From NCBI RefSeq assembly GCF_024198215.1, contig NZ_JAKCFA010000010.1, positions 124,001 through 188,000 of the forward strand: a stretch of DNA of 64,000 nt, in the 5' to 3' direction. The stretch is from Myxococcus qinghaiensis. Lineage in GTDB: Bacteria > Myxococcota > Myxococcia > Myxococcales > Myxococcaceae. Position numbers and translations under genes: made by a program. Of the stretch, positions 8,515 through 16,673 are shown piece after piece; the stretch's first letter is position 1, and the number at the start of each line of letters is the position of its first letter. The notes beneath the pieces were generated by a model, which had not been told where the DNA came from, searched no databases, and saw only the letters and a program-made list of their open reading frames with translations.

Positions 8515-8543
8515 GGCGACCCGGAGCGCAACTCCAGGTCGCC
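8515..8543. terminator. Hairpin between convergent genes
   Basis: GGCGACC (8515-8521) pairs with GGTCGCC (8537-8543). Inside, after a C/A mismatch, GGAG (8523-8526) pairs with CTCC (8532-8535) around the loop CGCAA. It lies 13 bases after the selenoprotein stop and nine before the convergent DUF1501 stop, so it could end transcripts from both sides. There is no clear T-tract. Confidence 0.5.
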
Positions 8544-8552
8544 TTCGTCACC

Positions 8553-10223
8553 TCAGCGCTTGATGAACTTCATCGCCGGCCTGTCGTTCTTGCCCTTGCC
8601 CGCGGCCTTCAGGGCCGCGGGGTCCAGGCCGGACAGGTGCAGCGCCGTCGCGTACAGGTGGCCCGCGTCGGAGATGAAGCTGTTGGCGTTCTTCGTCCTG
8701 CCCGAAATCAACAGGCCCGTGTCCGGGTCATAGGCCGGGTCCAGCGTGCCGTCCGGCATCATGGGGATGCCGTCCAGCGAGACGCTGCCCACGCGGCCGT
8801 ACTGCGTGTTGCCGCGCACGGTGCCACCCAGGAAGGCCGCGCTGTTCACCCGCCAGTGCTGGCAGCAGTCCTGGAGCATGATTTCTTCGTACTTCTGCGC
8901 GTCCGTCACCCCCGCCTTGGTGAGGATGCCCTCCACGTCGCCCTGAATCGTGCGGCCCATCTCCGAGGCGAGGACGATGGTGGTGAAGTCGTAGTAGCTC
9001 TTGCCCGTCGTCCCGTACGGCGTCGACTTGAGCTTCGCCACCAGCGTCTTGAGCGGGTTCCAGAGGTTCTTGCGCATGGTGTCGCGCTGCTCCGTCTGGC
9101 CCTTGTTGCTCATGATGGAGCGCCTGTCGCGGTGCGTGTCGAACTGGCGCAGGCCCCGGTTCTCGATGAAGAAGCCGATGGACAGCCCCTTCGTCATCAT
9201 CTCGTACGTCATCAACGCCTGCACGTTGGTGTTGGGCGTCTCCTTCGTGCGAGCGGGGTTGCCGTTGATGGACGAGGAGTCGGTGGCCTCGTCCGCGGCG
9301 GTGACGCCGAACTCGGCGCGCAGCGTGGTGTTGGTGAACAGCGTGCGCGGGTCCAGGTTGATGCTGCCGCCGGCCGTCAGCGCGCGGTGAATCTGGAGCG
9401 CGGACGAGAAGGCGCGCACAGACTCGCTGTTCTTCTCCGCCAGGAAGCTGGCCTGGAGGTTGTCGGTGAACTGGCGGATGCGCGCGTCGCGCTGACCCTG
9501 CGCCACGTTGCCCAAAGAAGACAGCCGGTCGCGCATCGCCGCGGGCGTCTTGCCGTAGAGCGTGTGGGCGTGCACCGGGCCCAGCTTCTCGTAGTAGCCG
9601 GTGCCCTCCGGATAGGAGGGAATGGACAGCTCACCGTCCGACAGCCAGCGGTGCCAGGAGACGTGGGGCAACAGGAAGCCCGTGCCGTACGCCTCGCAGA
9701 ACGCCTGCATCACCGTGCGCTCGTCCGCGTTGCGCTTGCCGGACAGTGACGCGCTGTACTTGCCGTAGTGGTACTCCCACCGGCCGCCGGAGTGGAAGGT
9801 GTTGCCGTTGTGGCTGGACACCACCGACATGTCCGGGAACAGCTCCAGGCCGTCCTGCGCCAGGTAGCCGTACTGGATGTTGCCCTGCGTCCGGGGCGGG
9901 TCCGACGGCGTGGTGCCGTAGTTCTTCGGACGGTAGCGGTGCTGCGTCCAGGAGGGCACGGGCCGCAGCTCTCCGGCGGGGATGACCCGGATGGAGTCAT
10001 TGGGCGTGTGGACGGGGTTGAACATCGAGTACCCGTCCCAGCCTCCCTCCTGGAACCAGTAGATGAGGAAGTGCGGGTTGTCGGCCTCGGCGGCGGCGGC
10101 CTCGGCGAAGCCCAGCTCCTTCTTCGTCCCGGGCACCCCGAAGGAGCGGAAGAAGCGGAGCCAGTCCAGGGTGCTGATGGCGGCGCCCGCTGCGGCGCCC
10201 GCGAGGAATCGGCGGCGGTTCAT
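8553..10223 (-). CDS. DUF1501-like secreted protein with Tat signal
   Basis: A 556-residue protein. It opens with M-N-R-R-R-F-L-A-G-A-A-A-G-A-A, a twin-arginine signal, so it should be exported folded. The C-terminal half has F-D-T-H-R-D, then an A-S-E-M-G-R-T stretch followed by several G/D loops, as in DUF1501, which has an alkaline-phosphatase/sulfatase-like fold. It lies 23 bases downstream of the DUF1592 lipoprotein gene in the same direction. Such pairs (DUF1592 with DUF1501 or DUF1552) recur in myxobacteria and planctomycetes, so the two probably act together in the periplasm or outside. Substrate unknown. Confidence 0.75.
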   Translation of the reverse strand: MNRRRFLAGAAAGAAISTLDWLRFFRSFGVPGTKKELGFAEAAAAEADNPHFLIYWFQEGGWDGYSMFNPVHTPNDSIRVIPAGELRPVPSWTQHRYRPKNYGTTPSDPPRTQGNIQYGYLAQDGLELFPDMSVVSSHNGNTFHSGGRWEYHYGKYSASLSGKRNADERTVMQAFCEAYGTGFLLPHVSWHRWLSDGELSIPSYPEGTGYYEKLGPVHAHTLYGKTPAAMRDRLSSLGNVAQGQRDARIRQFTDNLQASFLAEKNSESVRAFSSALQIHRALTAGGSINLDPRTLFTNTTLRAEFGVTAADEATDSSSINGNPARTKETPNTNVQALMTYEMMTKGLSIGFFIENRGLRQFDTHRDRRSIMSNKGQTEQRDTMRKNLWNPLKTLVAKLKSTPYGTTGKSYYDFTTIVLASEMGRTIQGDVEGILTKAGVTDAQKYEEIMLQDCCQHWRVNSAAFLGGTVRGNTQYGRVGSVSLDGIPMMPDGTLDPAYDPDTGLLISGRTKNANSFISDAGHLYATALHLSGLDPAALKAAGKGKNDRPAMKFIKR

Positions 10224-10246
10224 GGCGGCGGTCCTTTGGGGCGCGG

Positions 10247-12643
10247 TTACTGGCGCAGGTATTCGGGCGAGGTGGCGAGAGTCTTGAGCACGGCCTTCAG
10301 GCTGCCGCGCTGTTCCTGGCTGACATCCCAGAGGCGCTTGTAGATGACGCGCTCGTCCTCCTGGTGCCGCATCTCCCGGCCGAAGAGGAGGGCGAACTGG
10401 GCGTTGAGCGTGCGGCGCACGAAGGCCTCCTTCTTCACCGCCTGGGTGGCGAAGGCCTCCATGCCCGAGCCCTTGAAGGCATACGTGCTGGCCAGGTTCC
10501 GGTCCGTGTCGTCCAGCGTGACGCCCTGCTCATCCGCCGTGCGGTAGTTGCCCTCGTCGTCCCACTTCAGGCGCTGGTGCGCCAGCGGGGTGAGCGTCTG
10601 GTGGCAGGAGAAGCAGATGCTGCTGGGGTCCACCGTGGAGGAGGCCGTGGCCGCGCCGCGCATGTCGAAGACCTCGGCGGGCACCTCGTACATGGTCCCC
10701 ATGAAGTCCGTCATCACGCGGGCCGCGTAGTTGTAGTGCGGCAGGCCCGGCTTGTTCTTGATGAAGCCCTTCATGGTGAGCACGCCCGTCTTGCCGTGCT
10801 GCGAGGGCCGCGTCACCTGCTTGAAGGCCGCGTCCACCGAGTAGTCACCGACGAGCAGCTCTTGCAGAGGGCGCTCCTGGTCGACGAGGAAGGTCCACAG
10901 GCGCGCGGGCTCGTCCGTGTCGGCGGTGCCCTCGCTCTCCGTGCGCACGCGCATGCGGCGGAAGTAGTTGGAGCGGAAGTCCGCCGACGCCAGGTAGGCG
11001 TCCACCAGGGCCTCCCACGTCTTCGTGCCGCTCTCCAGCGCGGTGAAGTCCGCGGCCGTGGGCGGGTGGCCCAGCAGGTCCTGCGCCAGCTTCACCAACA
11101 GCAGCCTGTCGCGCTCCTTGCCGGAGAGCTTCTCGTAGGAGGGCGGCAGGGTGAAGAGGAAGTCGGGGGCGCGCATCAGGCCCTCGCACAGGCCGCTCCA
11201 CGCCTTGGTGGCGTTGGCCTCGATGTCCATCAGGCTCGTCACCAGCGCGTAGCCGTTGGCGCGCTCCTGCGACGTCGCGGCGCGGTACAGCATCCGCCGG
11301 TAGAGGGTGTCCACCTTGGCCTTCGCCGCGTCCGCGCGAGTCGTGCCGGTGGCGGCCTCCGTGGGGCCGTACACCACCAGCGCGTCCACGTGCAGGTTGC
11401 GGTCGCAGACGCCCGTCTCGCCGTAGTCGTTGGTGAAGGCCACCGTGAGGATGTGGTCCCCGCCGGTGACGGCCTGCGTGTGCACGAAGTCCGCGTAGGC
11501 CGTGTTGTTGGGGACGGGCCACTCCTTCACCAGCACGCCGTCCACCTTGAGCTGCAGGTTCGGCAGGTCCGGGCCGCACAAGTCCCCCTTGGCCTTCACC
11601 GTGAAGCGGTAGGTGGCGGACGCGGGGAAGACATACGGCTGGAGCGTGGTGAGGGTGCCGGTGGTGTAGAGGTTCCACCCGGTGCTGCCGGACTTGCCGC
11701 CCGTGCTCGCCAGAATCTGCGTGCCGGCGGGGATGGTGGTGCCGTCTTTCGCGGCGGCCTCCATCTCATACGTCTTGGTGGTGGGCGCGGGGATGTCCGT
11801 CAGCGGCAGGCCCAGGTCCACGCCGGTGAAGGGCCCCGTCTTCGCGGTGGCGGCCGTGAGGCACACGTCGCGAGACAGGTCATCCAGGCCCAGGAAGAAG
11901 TCGGCCGAGGCCACGCGCGCCTCGACGAAGTGGTCCTTGTAGTCCACGCCGCCGAACACGCCCACGTTCTGCGCGAAGCGGTCCACGCCGCCGCGCACCC
12001 AGTCGTCGTTGAAGACGGCCTTCACCTTGCCCTTGAGCTGGTCGTAGCTCAGGAAGGGGTTGTCATACGTGGCGACGGCCGGGCCGCTGTAGGCCTCCAG
12101 CAGCGCCGGAGGAAACTCCTCGTCCGGAGGCGACGAGGGCTGCCGCGTCTCCACCGCCGCCAGCTGGCAGGTGAGGCTGGCCACCGCGGAAATCTCCTGC
12201 GCGCTCCAGGACGGCTGCGCCCTGGGCATGCGCGCGCTCTCGTCCGTGGTGACCAGGCGCGACAACATGGAGCCCGCCGACGGGGTGAGGTAGCCCGCCG
12301 CGCGGATGGCGTAGAAGTTCTCCACGCCGTTGAGGCCTACCTTGAAGAGCCGTCCGCTGGTGGGCGCGTGGCAGGAGATACAGCCCGACGTCTCCCGCAC
12401 CAATGCGGGCTGCACCACCCGGTTGAAGTCGTCGGCGATGCCCGTGAGCGTCACCCCGGCGGGCACGCTCCCCAAGTCACACGGCAGCGAGCCATCCTGC
12501 TGGACCGGGGGAGGGGGCGGGTTCGGATTGCCGTAATCCGGCACGCCTTGCATGTCGAGCGTCGCCTCTCCGAGGCAACCGGCGGCGAACGACGCGAGCA
12601 CTGCCACTGCGAGGCTCCACGGGCGCGCGGGGGTAGCGCTCAT
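10247..12643 (-). CDS. DUF1592/DUF1588-type c-haem lipoprotein
   Basis: A 798-residue lipoprotein with lipobox F-A-A-G-C at about residue 23. Order: an N-terminal cytochrome-like part with a haem c motif C-I-S-C-H; a long region around L-L-E-A-Y-S-G and D-D-W-V; an inserted carbohydrate-binding-like beta domain (E-M-E-A near the start, V-D-A-L-V-V-Y-G at the end); then DUF1592 (L-Y-R-R-M-L-Y-R-A-A), DUF1588 with a second motif C-F-S-C-H, and a DUF1585-like C-terminus. The start at 12643 is chosen because GGAGGG lies seven bases before the ATG and the lipoprotein signal begins there. It probably forms a unit with the DUF1501 gene. It may be a periplasmic redox enzyme on carbohydrate-like material, which is inference. 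Confidence 0.8.
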   Translation of the reverse strand: MSATPARPWSLAVAVLASFAAGCLGEATLDMQGVPDYGNPNPPPPPVQQDGSLPCDLGSVPAGVTLTGIADDFNRVVQPALVRETSGCISCHAPTSGRLFKVGLNGVENFYAIRAAGYLTPSAGSMLSRLVTTDESARMPRAQPSWSAQEISAVASLTCQLAAVETRQPSSPPDEEFPPALLEAYSGPAVATYDNPFLSYDQLKGKVKAVFNDDWVRGGVDRFAQNVGVFGGVDYKDHFVEARVASADFFLGLDDLSRDVCLTAATAKTGPFTGVDLGLPLTDIPAPTTKTYEMEAAAKDGTTIPAGTQILASTGGKSGSTGWNLYTTGTLTTLQPYVFPASATYRFTVKAKGDLCGPDLPNLQLKVDGVLVKEWPVPNNTAYADFVHTQAVTGGDHILTVAFTNDYGETGVCDRNLHVDALVVYGPTEAATGTTRADAAKAKVDTLYRRMLYRAATSQERANGYALVTSLMDIEANATKAWSGLCEGLMRAPDFLFTLPPSYEKLSGKERDRLLLVKLAQDLLGHPPTAADFTALESGTKTWEALVDAYLASADFRSNYFRRMRVRTESEGTADTDEPARLWTFLVDQERPLQELLVGDYSVDAAFKQVTRPSQHGKTGVLTMKGFIKNKPGLPHYNYAARVMTDFMGTMYEVPAEVFDMRGAATASSTVDPSSICFSCHQTLTPLAHQRLKWDDEGNYRTADEQGVTLDDTDRNLASTYAFKGSGMEAFATQAVKKEAFVRRTLNAQFALLFGREMRHQEDERVIYKRLWDVSQEQRGSLKAVLKTLATSPEYLRQ

Positions 12644-12701
12644 GTTGCCCTCCAGGGGTACGGGTGAGGGGTGACCCCATGCTGGCACGACCGTGGGGCG
12701 A

Positions 12702-12716
12702 TTGACCAGTCGTCAA
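12702..12716. promoter_or_regulatory. Inverted repeat upstream of the DUF1592 gene
   Basis: TTGAC (12702-12706) and GTCAA (12712-12716) form a perfect five-base inverted repeat with a five-base spacer, about 60 bases upstream of the DUF1592 start, in a stretch that is AT-richer than its surroundings. It could be an operator; no regulator gene is adjacent. Confidence 0.35.
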
Positions 12717-12854
12717 CATGGCGCATTCAGAGAAAACAGGAAATTATCGGATTTGTTGGGGCTCCAGTTGCCTGTGCTGGCGAGGAAGCAGGTGGGCGAG
12801 GGGTGCTCCCAGGTAGGCGCGGGAAGGCGCAGGTTGGGAGGAGGAGGTGGACGG

Positions 12855-13160
12855 ATGGCCTGGCCCGACACGGCGTCGCCCTATGAGCGGCGCTCCATCA
12901 TTCGAGGCATGCGCGTGCGCGACGAGGGAGGCACGCTGCTGGGGTACGTGGCGCTGCTGAGCGGCACGCACATCTATGTGCGGCGCTGGCCGTTCAGCCA
13001 GAAGTGGGGACAGGTGCCGCTCTCCCGGGTGAGACACGTGACGCCGGGCGCGGTGGAGCTGGAGGGGACAGCGCCCGCGGAGAGGGCCTCCCCGTCGCTG
13101 CACGGGGAAATCACCACGCAGACACTGCCCCTGGTGGACCCGAGCGCGGCGTCGACCTGA
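12855..13160 (+). CDS. Small PRC-barrel-like hypothetical protein
   Basis: 101 residues from an ATG preceded by GGAGGAGG. The centre reads G-M-R-V-R-D-E-G-G-T-L-L-G-Y-V and then V-R-R-W-P-F-S-Q-K-W-G-Q-V-P-L-S-R-V. This is a small beta-barrel pattern in which a G-x-x-L-G turn is followed by a strand, as in PRC-barrel or DUF2171 proteins. The C-terminus is probably disordered (rich in A, P, S, T). It lies 71 bases before dapD in the same direction but has no known tie to it. Function unknown. Confidence 0.6.
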   Translation: MAWPDTASPYERRSIIRGMRVRDEGGTLLGYVALLSGTHIYVRRWPFSQKWGQVPLSRVRHVTPGAVELEGTAPAERASPSLHGEITTQTLPLVDPSAAST

Positions 13161-13231
13161 GCACGCCGAGCCGGCCGGGGCTTGCGGTTGGGTGCGGCGC
13201 GGCGCTCCGAATTGTGATTCAAGGAGGCGCC

Positions 13232-14056
13232 ATGTCGCCCATTGACGAGCTTGCCCAGAAGGTCTCCGCCGCGTTCGCGGACCGGACGAAGCTGAAGGAC
13301 CCGGACTTCGTGTCCGCCGTGCGCGAGACGGTGGCGCGGCTGGACTCGGGCGAGCTGCGCGTGGCGGAGAAAGGCCCGGAAGGCTGGAAGGTCCACGCCT
13401 GGGTGAAGGAGGCCATCCTCCTGTTCTTCGCCGTGTCGGAGATGCAGGTGATGGAGGTGGGGCCCTTCGAGTTCCACGACAAGGTTCCCTTGAAGAAGGG
13501 CCTGGCCCAGGCGGGCGTGCGCGTGGTGCCGCCGGGCACGGTGCGCTACGGCGCCTTCGTGGAGCGGGGCGCGGTGGTGATGCCCGGCTACGTCAACATC
13601 GGCGCGCGCGTGGGCTCGGGCACCATGGTGGATACCTGGGCCACGGTGGGCAGCTGCGCGCAGGTGGGCAGCGACGTGCACCTGTCCGGAGGCGTGGGGC
13701 TGGGGGGCGTGCTGGAGCCGCCCACCGCGTCGCCCGTCATCATCGAGGACCGGGCCTTCCTGGGCAGCCGCTGCATCGTCGTGGAGGGCGTGGTGGTGGA
13801 GGAGGAGGCGGTGCTGGGCGCCAACGTGGTGCTCACCGCGTCCACGCAAATCATCGACGTCACCGGCCCCGAGGAGCGCGTCTACAAGGGCCGCGTCCCC
13901 GCGCGCAGCGTGGTGATTCCGGGGATGCGGGAGAAGCAGTTCCCGGCGGGCAAGTTCATGGTCCCCTGCGCGCTCATCATCGGCCAGCGGACACAGTCCA
14001 CGGACAAGAAGACGAGCCTCAACTCGGCCCTGCGCGACTTCGCCGTGCCAGTCTGA
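13232..14056 (+). CDS. dapD: 2,3,4,5-tetrahydropyridine-2,6-dicarboxylate N-succinyltransferase
   Basis: 274 residues, the same length as E. coli DapD. An alpha-helical N-terminal part is followed by left-handed beta-helix hexapeptide repeats (about residues 100-235: V-R-Y-G-A-F, V-V-M-P-G-Y-V-N-I-G-A, G-T-M-V-D-T-W-A-T-V-G-S-C-A) and the G-G-V-G-L-G-G-V-L-E-P loop. It transfers succinyl from succinyl-CoA to tetrahydrodipicolinate in the succinylase route to meso-diaminopimelate and lysine, in the cytoplasm as a trimer. The ATG at 13232 is set by AAGGAGG five bases upstream. A dapE-like gene for a later step of the route lies about 4.6 kb further on. Confidence 0.95.
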   Translation: MSPIDELAQKVSAAFADRTKLKDPDFVSAVRETVARLDSGELRVAEKGPEGWKVHAWVKEAILLFFAVSEMQVMEVGPFEFHDKVPLKKGLAQAGVRVVPPGTVRYGAFVERGAVVMPGYVNIGARVGSGTMVDTWATVGSCAQVGSDVHLSGGVGLGGVLEPPTASPVIIEDRAFLGSRCIVVEGVVVEEEAVLGANVVLTASTQIIDVTGPEERVYKGRVPARSVVIPGMREKQFPAGKFMVPCALIIGQRTQSTDKKTSLNSALRDFAVPV

Positions 14057-14119
14057 GCGCCAGAAATCCGGAGCGGTTGACACTTCCGTAGAGGGAGTGT
14101 GACGGGACGGAATGTGACG

Positions 14120-14755
14120 ATGGAGCACCTCGACGACATCCTGGCCGACTGGGCCCTGGGTACGCTGGACTCCCCTGCCTGGGAGGCCGCGGAGCGTCAC
14201 CTGTCCACGTGCTCGCGTTGCCGGGTCGAGGCCGACCGCCTGTCCATGGCTCGCGAGGGCCTGTCGATGGCGGTGCCGCCCGTCGAGCCGCCCGCCGCCG
14301 TGCTGCGGGGGTTGATGGAGCGCATGGAGGGGCCGCGGCGCCTGGAGCGCTTCGCGGACCGGGTGGCCGCGTTCTACGACTTGTCGAGGGAGCGGACGCT
14401 GGCGCTGCTGGAGTCGCTCTCGGATGCCTCGCAGTGGCTGCCGGGGCCGGTGGAGGGCTCGGAGCTGCTGCCGGTGGAGCCGGGCCCCGCGCGCGAGGGG
14501 ATGATGGCCGCGGTGCTGCGGCTGAACCCGGGCGTGTATTACCCCAGGCACACGCACCACGGCCGTGAGCAGAACCTGGTGCTGGAGGGCGGGCTGCGCG
14601 AGGACGGCGGGCACGAGGTGTGGCCGGGCGAGGAGCTGGAGAAGACGGAGGGCAGTGCCCACGGCTTCAGCGCGCTGCGGGGCCCCGCGTGTCTGTGCGC
14701 GACGCTGCTGGAGGGCGCGACGGAGTTCGAGGAAGACCTCGCCACGCCCGGGTGA
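14120..14755 (+). CDS. ChrR-like zinc-binding anti-sigma factor with cupin domain
   Basis: 211 residues from the ATG at 14120; GTG codons at 14099 and 14114 are in frame and possible. The N-terminal ZAS helix bundle carries H27, C31 and C34 (H-L-S-T-C-S-R-C), the zinc site of anti-sigma factors. The C-terminal half is a cupin with H144-T-H-H near Y-Y-P-R, then a G-G-H-E-V-W-P-G-E turn and a late H-G-F. This is the ChrR arrangement, in which the cupin senses singlet oxygen or peroxides and releases an ECF11-type sigma. No sigma gene lies next to it. The nearest ECF gene is 41 kb away and has its own anti-sigma, so the partner is unknown. A TTGACA at 14076 could be its promoter -35. Confidence 0.8.
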   Translation: MEHLDDILADWALGTLDSPAWEAAERHLSTCSRCRVEADRLSMAREGLSMAVPPVEPPAAVLRGLMERMEGPRRLERFADRVAAFYDLSRERTLALLESLSDASQWLPGPVEGSELLPVEPGPAREGMMAAVLRLNPGVYYPRHTHHGREQNLVLEGGLREDGGHEVWPGEELEKTEGSAHGFSALRGPACLCATLLEGATEFEEDLATPG

Positions 14756-14778
14756 GTTGTCATAGCCTCCCAGACATC

Positions 14779-14847
14779 TGGCGCCCCTACTTCGTCCATG
14801 AGTCCCTGATGGCTTGCCATCAGGGACGGGGCGCCGACTTTTCTTTT
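14779..14847 (+). other. Long two-stem RNA structure with T-rich tail, upstream of the TROVE-like gene
   Basis: GGCGCCCC (14780-14787) pairs with GGGGCGCC (14828-14835). Nested inside, GTCCCTGATGGC (14802-14813) pairs perfectly with GCCATCAGGGAC (14816-14827). The inner 3' arm runs straight into the outer 3' arm, so the only unpaired part is a one-sided 14-base loop (14788-14801). ACTTTTCTTTT follows at once. The simplest reading is a terminator for the anti-sigma gene, which ends 24 bases earlier. It lies 16 bases before the TROVE-like start, and bacterial Ro proteins often have Y RNA genes beside them, so a small structured RNA is a second reading. Confidence 0.55.
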
Positions 14848-14863
14848 CAGGTCGGGAGGGGAC

Positions 14864-16621
14864 ATGCCTCAGGTGTTGCGTGAGGTGGTGGGAGCGCTGA
14901 CGCACGAGGGAGCCGCGGCCTTCGACCTGTCCCAGACGGACCCGCTGACGCACCTGACCTTCACGAAGGGCTCGGCGCTGCTCGAGGAGAGCTTCTACCG
15001 GACCCAGGTGGTGGAGATTCAAAGCTACGCGGCGGCGCTGCTCGCGGCGGAGCGTCACGAGCGGGGCTTCGGCTGGAAGTTCGCCGCGTACATGCGCGAC
15101 CCGGTGAAGGGGAAGGGCAATCGCATCCAGGGGAGCGTCGCGCCAGCCATCCTCGCGGCGGCGGACCCGGAGGGGCCCTTCACGGAGGAGTACACGTTCC
15201 GCTGTCTGCGACACCGCGCGGATGACGTGGCGGTGTTCCTCACGCACTTCGACAACCTGGGGCTGGGCGAGGTGCCCGAGGCGGCGCGCAAGGGCATGGC
15301 GCGGGCGCTGGCGGGCATGGACCTGTATCAGGTGCTCAAGTACGCGGGGCGGCGGTTTCCGCTGTCGCGGCGCCGGAAGAACGGCCAGCGCGCGAGCCTG
15401 CGGCTGGTGGATGCGATGGGCGTGGCGAAGGCGCACCTGGATGAGCGCACGCTGAAGCTCTACCGCTACCTGCACGCGCCCACGCGGGAGCGCTCGGCCC
15501 TGGCCCAGGGGCTGGAGTTGCTGGAGGCGCGCCGCGCGTTCTTCGGCGGCGAGGCGAGCGTGGAGAACTTCGTGAAGGGGCGGCTCTCCACGGAGCAGGC
15601 GCTGTCGTTCATGGGGTCGACGCAGGAGACGTGGCGCCGCGTGCTGGACGTGCCGGGGCTCTTGCCGGACCTGGCCTTCAAGGGCTACCTGCGCGCGATG
15701 TACCGGGCCGGCATGCCGGTGGAGGTGCTGCTGGCGGAGGCGCGCAAGCGTCGCTTCGCGGGGCTGTGGCCGCATCAGGTGTACATGGGGTGGTTCGCGG
15801 CGATGTGGGGCAAGACGCGGCAGGACTCCCAGGGGGAGGACTGCTTCCACTCGGACCCGGAGCCGGCCATCGCGCCTGTCTTCGAGGTCATCCTGGAGAG
15901 GGTGTGCGAGGGCTTGTTGCCGGAGGGCAAGAGCCTGGGCCTCGCGGACATCTCCGGCTCCATGTTCGCCACGAAGCTGGGCGGGGCGAAGAGCTCCGCG
16001 CACGTGGGGGACGTGGCGGTGGTGCTGGCCGCGGTGATGTCGCGCGAGCTGGGGTACGCGGCGACGTTCTCCGATGACATCTTCGTGGAGGACCTCGCGC
16101 CGGGGGAGGGTGTGCTCGACCTGTCCGCCAGGCTGCGCGGCGGGCAGGGGTGGGGCGGCACGCAGGTGGTGAACGCGGTGATGAACCTCATCACCCTGCT
16201 GCTGAAGAATCCCTCGCGGCCGAGGCCCCGCACGCTCTACTTCTTCTCCGACATGCAGTTCCATCCGCCGGAGGTCCAGAGCGTGGACCCGGCCCTGGTG
16301 GAGTCGCTGCGAAAGAAGGGCCTCGAGTTCGACGCGAGCGTGCCGCCGCTCCAGGCCGTGCTCCAGGCGTGGCACCACGCGCTGGGTCCGGTGGACGTGG
16401 TGCTGTGGAACCTGGAGGCCTACGACAACGCGCCGCTGCCCTCGCGGGTGCCCAACGTGTTGATGCTCGCGGGCTTCGACGCCAACTCGTTCCGCCACGT
16501 GTCCGCGTGGCAGGCGTCAGGCAGCCCGGCGCTTCCCGCGAAGGCCCAGGCGGTGACGGCCGCTGACGCGGGCGGCGTGAAGAATCCGGGCGTGGAGCTC
16601 GACTTCATCCGGACGTTCTGA
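14864..16621 (+). CDS. TROVE/Ro60-like or DUF2828-like protein with C-terminal vWA domain
   Basis: 585 residues. The N-terminal ~330 residues are helical, HEAT-like, with L-T-F-T-K-G-S-A-L-L, G-G-x-x-N style turns and L-Y-Q-V-L-K-Y-A-G-R-R-F near 150. This resembles the ring of TROVE (Ro60/Rsr) proteins. The C-terminal half is a von Willebrand A fold with an intact MIDAS: D362-x-S364-x-S366 in L-A-D-I-S-G-S-M. G-W-G-G-T follows near residue 432, and F-F-S-D-M-Q-F near 460 is also seen in DUF2828. Ro proteins bind misfolded and Y RNAs; that role is inferred. The start is set by GGGAGGGG. No rtcB or RNA-repair gene is adjacent. Confidence 0.7.
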   Translation: MPQVLREVVGALTHEGAAAFDLSQTDPLTHLTFTKGSALLEESFYRTQVVEIQSYAAALLAAERHERGFGWKFAAYMRDPVKGKGNRIQGSVAPAILAAADPEGPFTEEYTFRCLRHRADDVAVFLTHFDNLGLGEVPEAARKGMARALAGMDLYQVLKYAGRRFPLSRRRKNGQRASLRLVDAMGVAKAHLDERTLKLYRYLHAPTRERSALAQGLELLEARRAFFGGEASVENFVKGRLSTEQALSFMGSTQETWRRVLDVPGLLPDLAFKGYLRAMYRAGMPVEVLLAEARKRRFAGLWPHQVYMGWFAAMWGKTRQDSQGEDCFHSDPEPAIAPVFEVILERVCEGLLPEGKSLGLADISGSMFATKLGGAKSSAHVGDVAVVLAAVMSRELGYAATFSDDIFVEDLAPGEGVLDLSARLRGGQGWGGTQVVNAVMNLITLLLKNPSRPRPRTLYFFSDMQFHPPEVQSVDPALVESLRKKGLEFDASVPPLQAVLQAWHHALGPVDVVLWNLEAYDNAPLPSRVPNVLMLAGFDANSFRHVSAWQASGSPALPAKAQAVTAADAGGVKNPGVELDFIRTF

Positions 16622-16633
16622 CGGGCGGCTTCG

Positions 16634-16658
16634 GGCGCGGGAGAGCTGTTCCCGCGCC
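16634..16658. terminator. Hairpin between convergent TROVE-like and ankyrin genes
   Basis: GGCGCGGGA (16634-16642) and TCCCGCGCC (16650-16658) form a perfect nine-pair stem with a seven-base loop. It sits 13 bases after one stop and 15 before the other. There is no T-tract, so factor-assisted ending is likely if it acts. Confidence 0.5.
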
Positions 16659-16673
16659 TGCAGCGCGAGGCTC

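Noticed and set aside
12682..12700. TGGCACG resembling a sigma-54 -24 element
   Set aside because: The matching -12 TTGC at the right distance is missing (TGGGGC is found instead).
14076..14106. Full sigma-70 promoter for the anti-sigma gene
   Set aside because: TTGACA is present but no acceptable -10 lies 16-18 bases on, so only the -35 was mentioned.
12974..16498. Minus-strand open frame of over 1100 codons
   Set aside because: It lies antisense to dapD, the anti-sigma and the TROVE-like gene; the translation is R/H/Q/L-rich with no motif. Long antisense frames are expected in high-GC DNA.
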